Of a stretch of 15,413 nt of DNA, positions 8,210-15,413 are shown one piece after another. This DNA comes from Symbiodinium natans (Eukaryota > Sar > Dinophyceae > Suessiales > Symbiodiniaceae), in contig CAJNDS010002390.1 of the NCBI GenBank assembly GCA_905221605.1, positions 1,045,881-1,061,293 on the forward strand, in the 5' to 3' direction. Positions within the stretch are counted from its first letter, which is position 1. Every line of letters starts with the position of its first letter. A program made the position numbers and the translations under genes. The notes beneath the pieces were generated by a model. It saw only the letters and a program-made list of their open reading frames with translations, had not been told where the DNA came from and ran no database searches.

Positions 8210-8486
8210 GAGGAGTTCTCGTTCTATGTGCACTTCGTGCACGGCAACGTCCGAGACGCGAGCTGTGCGTGGCTCGAGGCTGTGAAAAACCACAGCCTTC
8301 TCTCGAAGGGCAAGGGCACAACGCTCTGGTACATGGACTCTGGGGTTGCGACCGAGAACCAGCCATACGCCCGACTCAACCAGAACATGTATCTACGGAC
8401 TCCCGTCTTTGACAAAGTGGCGTTCCACAAGCCAGAGCCTTCGAGGAGTGCGGCAAGGACGAGGCGGGACGGCGGCAATGAACATT
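8210..8486 (+). CDS. Unrecognised exon(s)
   Basis: Following acceptor CCAGAGCAG, the frame reads EEFSFYVHFVHGNVRDASCA, then LWYMDSGVATENQPYARLNQ and VFDKVAFHK to about 8430. After a likely small splice change the stretch FEECGKDEAGRRQ is open to about 8483. Balanced, aromatic-rich composition supports a folded domain, but I recognise no family. Confidence 0.55.
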
Positions 8487-8519
8487 GGTCCTGCTGAGCT
8501 GAGTAGTAATGATAACCCT

Positions 8520-8690
8520 GCGAGGACGTCTTCATGACGTTGGACAGTGGTGTCCAGAAGGGGATGTCCGAGATTCGCAAGAGTTTGGGCAGGCTGGATG
8601 TGGTGACGCATTCCGTGCTCTTGGTTCCAGACCAAGCAAGCCTCCAGCGTCGCCGCGACTCCTGTCGGAAGGAGTCGGATACTCAGACAG
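8520..8690 (+). CDS. Unrecognised exon before (GA)n intron
   Basis: From an acceptor CCTGCGAG (ends about 8524) the frame reads [20 protein letters not shown], then [20 protein letters not shown]. It runs into the purine repeat at about 8690; the donor is not resolved. No family recognised. Confidence 0.5.
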
Positions 8691-8892
<202 letters not shown>

Positions 8893-8924
8893 ATTGAACA
8901 TAATGATTATTGTGGCCCAGGTGC

Positions 8925-9236
8925 CTGGGAGCCGCGAAGCGCCGCAAAGTCCAGCCTGCTGGAGACCTTTCGACCGTGGCTGGCCGCGAGACACTGTTTT
9001 TCGGAAGAGGGAGCGAAGCAGGCCTCATCGAAGCCCGAGAAATTGACCAATGGGTAGCGCCTGGCTGCAGCTCCACGGCCTCGCCCGTGCCGCGGCAAGA
9101 TATGGAATCAGCAAGGCCCTGTCATTGCGTAAGAGAGTAAGACAGTAAGCTCACACTTTGCAAGGTGATCACTGCCATGCCGCTGCCCGACCCGTTGAAT
9201 GGCTTGAAGTTGGTCACCAAGAAGCAGAAGGAGATC
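8925..9236 (+). CDS. Unrecognised exons with basic KRRK motif
   Basis: The frame [20 protein letters not shown] continues through [21 protein letters not shown] possible GT donor at 9129 (GTAAGA) and acceptor at 9164 define a 36-nt intron joining in phase to [20 protein letters not shown] (9165-9236). A competing frame near 9060-9150 reads [20 protein letters not shown], which looks equally protein-like, so the central junction is unresolved. KRRK could be a nuclear signal. No family recognised. Confidence 0.5.
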
Positions 9237-9402
9237 GTGCGGCCGGCATGTTCTTATGTATCGAGTCCGAGTGCGGGTTATTTAGAATCGAATCCGACTG
9301 AGGTCATGCCATCGTCCCTGACCAAGGGCATGGTGACAGATTCCACGCCCGAGGCCCGCAGCCCGTGTGAGCAATCCTTCCTAGCGCCCCAGACCCTGGC
9401 AG

Positions 9403-9958
9403 GTGTTCGCTGCGGACACGAAAGAGTCGGAGGAGATGCCCTTGTGCTACTTTGAAAAGTCCGAGGCCGTGTATCGAATGTTTCTACATGCAGTGCACGA
9501 CCCAGAACGAGCGGTGCTGCTGACTCCCGGATCCGGGGTGTTCGCGCTCGAGTGCATAGCCGCGAGAACACCTGTGCTGATGCTGGTCTCCAGTAAGCAG
9601 CACGAGGAGCTGTTGGGTGACCTCCTCAAGGCGAGCTTGAAGGCCCGAGTGATGAACAAGAATGACAAGAGATTCCACAGAGCCTTGTCCATGGAACAGA
9701 GCGTGCCCGAGACGGAGCCAGAGGCAGCAACTGGCCTCCGGGGAAGCCCGAATCCAGGGGCCGTGTCGCAAGTCGTTCCGCGCAAGACAGAGGCCTTGCC
9801 CGAGGCCGAAACTGCGGTGCAGACGCCTGAGAAGAAGATCAAGGTTCGAGAGCCGGAGAAGCCAAGAAAGTCCCGCATTGACGAGGATGACAACCCGTTG
9901 GAGCCGGAGGAGAGCAGCAGCTCGGAGGAGAGCTCGAACGCATCGACGAAGAAGTTGG
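9403..9958 (+). CDS. Exon with TPGSG motif, possible SAM-methyltransferase-like segment, acidic Ser tail
   Basis: Begins after CTGGCAG at 9402 and joins in phase to the exon ending at 9236 (QKEI|VFAADTKESEEMPL). It reads DPERAVLLTPGSGVFALECI, then AARTPVLMLVSSKQHEELLG and DLLKASLKARVMNKN. TPGSG after a hydrophobic strand recalls motif I of class I methyltransferases (as in DNA N4/N6 amino-methylases), and I recall similar TPGSG segments in other dinoflagellate proteins, unverified. No DPPY/NPPY catalytic motif is seen in adjacent exons, so activity is doubtful. The C-terminal half is charged and disordered (EPEESSSSEESSNASTKK). It ends at a consensus donor GTGAGTG at 9959. Confidence 0.6.
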
Positions 9959-10064
9959 GTGAGTGAGTGCCGAAATTGTTTAATGCCCGCCGAAACCAAG
10001 TGTTTGCCACAGTAGGGTTAGCGGCTTCCATGCAATTGGGTAATACTTAAATAATTCTTCGCAG

Positions 10065-10395
10065 CGGTTCTGGAAAGTTCAACTTCATGGGAGCCTCTGC
10101 GTGGTGTTGCCGGCACGAGTGTGACTGTCCGAGATCTCTGGCGTGCTCGATTGCGGGAGGCGCAAAAGAAGCAAGCAGAGGGGTAAGGTAGGGTGGCACA
10201 GGTAGCCAGTGCATGCTGTCAGACAGTAGACAGACATTCAGAAGCCGAGTCCATCTGAGGTCGGGAACATTCTTTCGACTATAGTCATCTCACAGAAGGC
10301 CTGACACCGAGTTTGCCCAAGCTCTCATGAGAACTGCTGCCATGTGCCAGGCTGCCAGTGAGTTTGCTCGAGAAGCCTTCGGAGGACTGGACCAG
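10065..10395 (+). CDS. Two short exons continuing the series
   Basis: Exon 10065-10182 joins in phase 1 to 9958 and reads AVLESSTSWEPLRGVAGTSV, then TVRDLWRARLREAQKKQAEG. Donor GTAAGG at 10183 and acceptor AAG at 10298 join in phase 2 to an exon from 10299 reading PDTEFAQALMRTAAMCQAAS, then EFAREAFGG. Both introns are standard GT-AG. This phase agreement carries the gene past 10.3 kb. Function unknown; mainly helical. Confidence 0.6.
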
Positions 10396-10463
10396 AGATT
10401 ACATGTGTCTGATTGTTTGCGCTGCGCAGCACTGACTTGTTCGTGCGGGTGTGGCGTGCGCAG

Positions 10464-10840
10464 ACGCCGTTGTCGTTGAGCCGCTGTTTGAGCGACACGA
10501 GTCCGAGACATGCAGACCATGATTTTGCCAGCGCAAATAAATTTTCGGCAACTAGAGTTCAGAAGAGCATGGCAGAGTTCGAAACATTGCGACATCATCG
10601 AACCAAACGTGCCAGCACATGGCAGCCCCAGCTGATTTGCGGATCCAAGGCCGGGTCTCGTTCGCGTGTCAGCGAGGCGGAGTCACACAGCATCCCTGCC
10701 GAGGCTCCCATGCCCGTGACCACTGTTTGCTGCCGGTTCATCAGTGTGCTGTCCCTCGAGACGGGGATGCAGAAGCAGAGTCCGACGAGCAGCACTTCCA
10801 GAAGTGCGACCGCCCACGTGGAGAATGCCCCCTGCCTTGA
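10464..10840 (+). CDS. Cys/His-rich exons, possible zinc-binding module
   Basis: A short exon from 10464 reads AVVVEPLFERHESETCR. From about 10565 to 10837 one frame is open for EHGRVRNIATSSNQTCQHMA, then FACQRGGVTQHPCRGSHARD, HCLLPVHQCAVPRD and EQHFQKCDRPRGEC. Spaced Cys and His residues suggest metal binding. The arrangement does not match a zinc-finger class I can name with confidence; BED-type fingers are common in hAT transposases, but this is not a clear BED pattern. An overlapping frame is also open, so the choice rests on Cys/His pattern. Confidence 0.45.
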
Positions 10841-10884
10841 AGTTGAGAATAGTGCGAATTGCCAGACCTCGGCCCGAGCCCACG

Positions 10885-11250
10885 CATTACTAAGCAATTG
10901 TTGTGGAGGGCCGAGTCCGAGGTGCCCGATGTTTCTTTGAAGCTGGTTTTCTGGGCAAACTCCGGAAAGGGTCAAAGAGATTGCACAGCGAGTCCGAGCA
11001 GCACGCCTGGCGTCGACAGTACACGTTCGACCACCCGCTGAACGGATGCCCGGCAGCAGCAGCAGCAGCAGCAGCAGCACAGAACTTTGCCGGAGTTAGT
11101 CGTGATGGGTAAAAGTTTGTAAGTGCAGCCTGGAAAGCAACTACGTTGTCGCATGTGCTAAGGCAAGAAAGCCAGCTGGCTAACGATGCGGCCCGAGACC
11201 TGGGGCGAGTGGGCCATTGGATGCTGGCTGTGCAACAGCTTCAAGGTGCC
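10885..11250 (+). CDS. Short exon candidates around a (GCA)n run
   Basis: The frame PERVKEIAQRVRAARLASTV from about 10962 looks helical and runs into a serine homopolymer encoded by (AGC)n. Two other frames are also open, reading a poly-Ala version or VPDVSLKLVFWANSGKG. A separate segment at about 11155-11250 reads LRQESQLANDAARDLGRVGH, then WMLAVQQLQGA. Borders and joins are not resolved. No family recognised. Confidence 0.35.
11049..11081 (+). repeat. (GCA)n trinucleotide run
   Basis: About ten GCA/CAG units in a row within an open region. Depending on frame they encode poly-Ser, poly-Ala or poly-Gln. Confidence 0.85.
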
Positions 11251-11414
11251 AGGGTCCCTTGGCTGTGACTGATGAGACGAGTTTCAGAGTGAGATATCTG
11301 TTGTTGCGTCTGAAATTTGAATGGAGCTTTGCAAACAAGGTCTTGTTCCTTCGCTCGGTTATCCGCGTCGTCCGTGCACATGATGGGACCCCACGCTTTC
11401 AGAGCACACGAGAA

Positions 11415-11822
11415 ATCAGCTGGCCATGTCCGAGCCCTCGCCAGTTTGCCTGCGAAACAGGCGGCGCGGCAAGGGGAGGCCGAGGGTGGCTCTGGTATAC
11501 TGGCTGTGGCGACGGGGATCAATGATTCTGTTCCTCGGATAGACCGATTTCGTCTCGCTGGAGTGGTCGTTGCCCGACGAGACACGTTTAGAGAATCTCA
11601 GCTGCAGAGAACAGCAGTCGGTGGGCATTGCAGATCAGACTTGATGTGCTTGCCAAGGACTTTCGAGCATACGCTGAAAACAGCGGTGAGAAGGATTTGT
11701 CAGAGCGAGTTTGCAAGCAGATGGTGACAGCAATGGCCCGAGTGCTGGAGGGCCAGGATATGTGTGTCTTGGAGAAGGACGGGGAATCAAATGTGTTGTT
11801 GGGGACGGAGCGAAAAGTGCGG
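11415..11822 (+). CDS. Unrecognised exons
   Basis: One frame is open for KSAGHVRALASLPAKQAARQ, then EAEGGSGILAVATGINDSVP, at about 11415-11540. Another, about 11632-11822, reads IRLDVLAKDFRAYAENSGEK, then DLSERVCKQMVTAMARVLEG and CVLEKDGESNVLLGTERKV. The second is clearly protein-like with alternating helix and strand. No known domain recognised; splice borders are not defined. Confidence 0.45.
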
Positions 11823-11965
11823 TGCGTGCCGAGTCTGCTTCTTCTGCAGAGGCAGAACATTGTGGCATTGCTCTCGATGAACGAGATTCCTGCGTGTTGG
11901 TAGCCGGACGGTTCTATTACTCAGGCGGGGCGGGCACGGGCAACATGTAGAGCCCTCGGGATGGC

Positions 11966-12013
<48 letters not shown>

Positions 12014-12112
12014 GGGAGAGAGGGAGAGAGGGAGAGAGGCTCTCTGAGAGAGGGAGAGAGAGAGAGAGAGAGATAGAGACCGAGAGAGAGAGAGAGAGAG
12101 AGACAGAGAGCG
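11966..12112 (+). repeat. Second (GA)n polypurine tract
   Basis: GA and GGGAGA units with one pyrimidine-containing interruption at about 12039-12046 (CTCTCTGA), which could fold back on the purine run. Like the tract at 8.7 kb it is purine-rich on the sense strand and appears intronic. Confidence 0.9.
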
Positions 12113-12121
12113 AGCAAAAAA

Positions 12122-12460
12122 AAACATTTGTGAAGGTCTGAAGCACAATAAGTGGCTGCCGGCCAGCGGCACCTATGACTGCTTGATTGGCATTGCCCGA
12201 GACTATGGGCCAGGTCCAGAGACGTGTCGGCACGGAGAACGTTTGTGCAACACTGGTCCTTTGTCAGGGCGTCTGCACGAAAGACAGCTGAGGAAAATGT
12301 TGCACGAGCCGTCATGGCCACGTTGAAGTCTTTTTGCACGAGACGGCTTGGCCGAAGGGATCAAGGAGGAGTCGTTGGGCCCGAGGACGCTTTGGACGAG
12401 AGACTCTTCCAGAGACTCAAGGACCGGCCCGAGGTGCAACGATGCAGAGTGATTCAGGAA
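12122..12460 (+). CDS. Short exon candidates upstream of the hAT-like segment
   Basis: After the purine tract a frame reads CEGLKHNKWLPASGTYDCLI, then GIARDYGPGPETC, to about 12215. Further open pieces to 12460 include VGPEDALDERLFQRLKDRPE in another frame. They carry CCGAG in Glu/Arg codons as elsewhere. Function and joins unknown. Confidence 0.35.
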
Positions 12461-12461
12461 T

Positions 12462-12487
12462 GAGGGTTTAGTGGCTTTAGGGTTAGA
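12462..12487 (+). repeat. Second telomere-like patch
   Basis: GAGGGTTTAGTGGCTTTAGG followed by GTTAGA: two to three degenerate TTTAGGG units in the same sense orientation as the 3.1-kb patch, just upstream of the transposase-like exon and probably in its preceding intron. Confidence 0.6.
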
Positions 12488-12499
12488 TGCCCGAGATGC

Positions 12500-12537
12500 G
12501 AAAGCCCGAGAGAAAGCCCGAGAGAAAGCCCGAGAGA
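12500..12537 (+). repeat. 12-bp tandem repeat containing CCGAG
   Basis: AAAGCCCGAGAG is repeated three times head to tail, preceded by a related AGATGCCCGAGATGCG. In the open frame it would read (KPER)n. It shows the CCGAG word itself as part of a local expansion. Confidence 0.8.
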
Positions 12538-12539
12538 GC

Positions 12540-13575
12540 CATTCTTACTGTGGCCGTGGCGGACGGTGGGTTGTCCGAGCAGCAGGCATTGCAGACACTG
12601 GCAGCCACGGAGTTACCCAAGTTGAAGTTCATCGTCCGAGACCGAGCTCACAGGATGCGAGCGTGTCAGCGCAGCACGTGGACGAGCTTGACCGAGATGT
12701 GCGGCTTGTTGGACATATTGGTGACAGGGGAGCACTCCGTCGCCCGAGTCCTGGAGAAATCCCGGAAACTGGGTTTGTGGTTCGAGGCGAGCCAGCCGCC
12801 CGAGTCCGAGACCGAGTTTTGTCGCACGTTGAGGAGTTTCTCGTTTGCCATGCAACGGTTCGAGTCCGCGTCTTTGCCCTTGTTCAAGATTCTGAAGGCA
12901 TTGCCCTCGCTGTACGAGTTTTTGGCCCGATGCTGTGAAGAGGGTGATCCCGAGGATGTGACATGGGCAGAGAACGTGTTAGGCCGGATGACAGGTGATG
13001 GTGCCACCAAGGCAGTGGTGCGTTCAGCCGTCGTGTGCGACGCGATGTTGGTTTGTCACCGGTTTCTTCGTCTATGTGACGTGTCCGAGGACGACGCATG
13101 CCTGTGCGGAACTCAGGCCGAGCGTCCGAAAATGGTTGCACGAGTCCGAGTAGCAGTAAAGTTTGTGCTCGTGCACGTCCCATCGCAAGGCGTCCGAGAT
13201 CATGCACCAGATGAGGCACCTGTTCAAGGAGGGGAACCTTCTGACTGCAGACAAGTCCGTGACAGTGGAGGCCATGAACACCTTGAAGAAACTGGGTGCC
13301 GTCCGAGTGCTTGGCCGACGCCCCCGTGGCTCCAGGAGTGCAAGGCCCGAGCACGTGCTCAGTGTCTGGCAAACAACATCCGAGGCAGAGATCCGCAAAG
13401 ATCTGCGCAGAGTCTACAAGCTTGTGGACGCCTACTTCCGAGCGAACTTTCCCTTGTGGGAGTATGTGAATTCTCTTTCTGCACTGGACGTGCATGCGGA
13501 CCTGAGTATGAGGCAGCGAGAAACGATGATCGGCCGAGTCGCAAAGCAGTGGAATTTAGACGGCAAGATGCTCTG
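12540..13575 (+). CDS. hAT-transposase-like segment, N-terminal part
   Basis: Exon to 13116 reads LPKLKFIVRDRAHRMRACQR, then LVTGEHSVARVLEKSRKLGL, TLRSFSFAMQRFESASLPLF and WAENVLGRMTGDGATKAVVR. A GC-AG intron at 13117-13189 joins CLCGTQ to ASEIMHQMRHLFKEGN in phase. The second exon continues to 13575 with VDAYFRANFPLWEYVNSLSA, ending NLDGKMLW. RDRAHRMR followed by this helical block resembles, from memory, a recurrent dinoflagellate family I associate with RNase H-like hAT transposases, where a similar RxxH-type stretch begins the catalytic region. I cannot place the DDE residues with confidence. The reading frame is otherwise intact, so it may be a domesticated transposase rather than a dead copy. 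No terminal inverted repeats were found in the window. Start of the first exon is not fixed. Confidence 0.55.
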
Positions 13576-13678
13576 GCACCTTGGTAGCTGATTTTTTTAA
13601 TAATTTGGATTTGTAGTTCAGAGCCAGTGGCAGAGACTGAGTTATGCGTGTTAAAGTCCCAGCCGCCTGTTCACTCAG

Positions 13679-14356
13679 GAAGCAGTTCTGGGGACAGGCG
13701 GAGGATCACGGACCTGGCCATGGTCTCTTTGCTCGAGCCTTGTGGCACGCGAAGAATCCCAGCCAGCAGCCATCCAAGCAGGCCTGGGTGAAGACCCTGT
13801 CCGAGCTGAGAAAGAGCCAGATCCGAAACAGGTACGAGGCCGTGAAGCTCATCAAGCATTCGCTCGTGTTCATGACGTCCACCTGCAATGTGGAGCGGTG
13901 GTTGCACGAGATCAGCTTGACCGAGCAGAAAAGCAGGGCTCATCACCTCAACATTTTCCGGCTCGAGGATAGTGTCAAACTCAACGTTCAGAACATGAGT
14001 GGCCGAGCCAGTGTCTTCCAGCCCGAGTCCCTGACTACGTCCGCGACCGAGAGTCGAGATCGGCAGGTGCGTTGGCAGGCAAGCTACTTTGGCCTGCGAG
14101 CCCAAAAGGCTTACGCTGAGTTTTACGGCGAGAAGCAGTTACCTGCCCGAGACCTCCTGTCCGTGCAAGAGCGCAATGACAAACCGAGGTTGGCACCATT
14201 GCGGGCGAGCTCGAGCAAATCCATAGCAGCCCAGATGAGGCAACACAAGGAGTCACTCGACAGTGCTGTGCGAACGGGCGCAAAAGGGTCCCAAGACACG
14301 ATGTCCGAGATGGTTGCGGAAGCCGCCGAATTCAGAGTGGGCATTTCAGCCGCAAG
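13679..14356 (+). CDS. hAT-transposase-like segment, C-terminal part
   Basis: Joins to 13575 through an inferred GC-AG intron (LW|KQFWGQAEDHGPGHGLFARA). It reads LSELRKSQIRNRYEAVKLIK, then FMTSTCNVERWLHEISLTEQ and HHLNIFRLEDSVKLNVQNMS. A TxxxVER..L......K..H...LxxxLK-like pattern recalls the C-terminal dimerisation region of hAT transposases (TS..ER.FS). The rest is a charged, probably disordered tail (YGEKQLPARDLLSVQERNDK). Ends near a GT donor at 14357. Similarity is by eye only. Confidence 0.5.
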
Positions 14357-14430
14357 GTTTATTTATAGTTTTCCGAGCTATGATGTTGCTTTTGTTTCTG
14401 ACCTATGGCCATGAATAATCCTGACTCTAG

Positions 14431-15239
14431 CCGGAGGCGTGGAACAACCTGCCTCCAGCTCTGCGTCCTCGTCCAGCAAAAGAAAGGCGCCCGAGCAGAA
14501 CCAGGAGGTGGTGACGCCAGAGTCCGTGGCGGACAAGGATGATACGATGGAAGATGAGGTCATCAATGCCGCAGTGGCTTCGCAGATCGAGCTCGTCAAG
14601 AAGCGAAAAAAGGTTGATTTTGGCACGAAGGCAGGCTGTGTACCTGCATATGTCCATGCAACAGGGTCCGTGGTTGGCCCCATGGCCGCCAATGCTCCGA
14701 GTGCTGCCCGGGCCAAAGCCCCCAAGCTTGGCAACACTGTCTGCGTCAAGATGGCGCACGGTGCCCACTGGCCCGAGAATGTGAGTGCCCGCTTCCGCTT
14801 GACCATGGACTTTGCGTCGGCCGACGTTTTAATGGTCGCCAACATATCCGAAGGGCTTTACTTGCCGGAGGCACTGGAAGCCAGACTGAGAGGAGTCCGA
14901 GTTTGCGACCGAGATTTCATTCAGACCGCAATGCAGAAGGGCAATTGTTACGCCTTCCAACGAGCCTTGGACCTGCACTTTCACTTGTATCTGACCGAGG
15001 GTTTTGCCAACAAATATCCGGCACACTCGGATGTGTTGTTCGCGCATGGGGCCTTGAATGGCTGTAAGCTTCGAGTTTACAAGGGAGGGATGCCTGAGAA
15101 ACCTCGGCATCCGAAATTGACTTTTAATTTGTGTCCGAGCCCGAGCCTGAGCTCGGACAGCGATTCTGCTGAGAGCGGCAAGTCCTGGAATCTGGACAAG
15201 CTCCTCATGAAGCTTGGGGTTCTTTACGACCAGGGGTGA
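14431..15239 (+). CDS. C-terminal exon with nuclear signal and unrecognised folded domain
   Basis: A long uninterrupted exon that starts after an acceptor near 14430-14436 rather than at an ATG, and stops at 15237-15239. The first part is low complexity with basic motifs (SSSSKRKAPEQ and VKKRKKVDFG, the latter close to a classical nuclear signal). From about 14740 it becomes ordered: HGAHWPENVSARFRLTMDFA, then ADVLMVANISEGLYLPEALE, RGVRVCDRDFIQTAMQKGNC and HLYLTEGFANKYPAHSDVLF. It ends in a Ser/Asp patch and LDKLLMKLGVLYDQG. No family recognised. Probably the end of the gene carrying the hAT-like segments; exact splice to 14356 is not resolved. Confidence 0.6.
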
Positions 15240-15413
15240 CCGAGTCCGAGTCCGGGTCTGTGCAAAGCAGAAAGAAGGATGAGCCTGATTGAGTTTTGCG
15301 TCGTGCTGCAGCTAACCCTGACTGTGCCAGCTTCTTGGATTGGCCAGGACCATTTCGAGCGGGTGGAGTTCAAGATCGGAATGCGTGACTGAGGAACAAA
15401 AAGGCGTGCCAGG
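15240..15413. other. Downstream flank, nothing recognised
   Basis: Begins with CGAGTCCGAGTCCGGGT, the last CCGAG copies in the window, then has none to the end. No coding segment is supported. It could be 3' UTR or the next intron. Confidence 0.4.

Noticed and set aside
12500-12537. CRISPR-like array
   Set aside because: Three 12-bp head-to-tail units without spacers in a eukaryotic context: a simple tandem repeat.

Overview
The window reads as nuclear DNA of a dinoflagellate, most likely Symbiodiniaceae-like. Every coding segment I can support lies on the + strand and is broken into short exons. I could place 20 introns by joining frames across conserved protein motifs. By my reading 11 start with GT, 7 with GC and 2 with GA; all end in AG, and 17 of the 20 have G as the first base of the next exon. 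GC/GA donors and AG|G acceptors are known traits of dinoflagellate genes. Degenerate TTTAGGG-type telomere-like repeats inside introns and one-directional gene order fit the same picture. The species is not determined.

Layout. 1-611: no gene recognised. 648-1552: exons for a protein start with a textbook PCNA-interacting (PIP) box, a cluster of SUMO-type motifs, a basic stretch and a coiled coil. About 1840-3584: a nearly complete C5-cytosine DNA methyltransferase domain (motifs I, IV, VI, VIII, IX and X in order) spread over nine exons. 3665-5489: further exons that follow it in phase and end in a basic, CxxC-containing tail. 5490-5843: spacer. From 5844: a second long exon series that starts with a lysine/alanine/proline-rich chromatin-protein-like region. 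It runs through unrecognised helical segments and contains, at 9403-9958, a segment with a TPGSG signature reminiscent of motif I of SAM-dependent methyltransferases. It then passes through a Cys/His-rich exon (about 10565-10837) and ends with hAT-transposase-like segments (about 12540-14356) and a 267-residue terminal segment (to 15239). I cannot tell whether 5844-15239 is one gene or two or three genes in tandem.

Introns carry the repeats: telomere-like tracts, a 48-bp duplicated hairpin unit, a G-run, (GT)n with a 100-N assembly gap, and two (GA)n tracts.

The strongest unexplained signal is compositional. The pentamer CCGAG occurs about 130 times on the + strand and only about 10 times on the - strand by hand count. 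It appears in exons (all three reading frames) and in introns, and is absent from the first 611 bases. It looks like a strand-specific, transcription-unit-linked nucleotide signal rather than a protein-level one. Together with a PIP-box methyltransferase and transposase-like sequence nearby, this is the part most worth following up. All gene models are hand-built from sequence alone, without transcript or homology searches.
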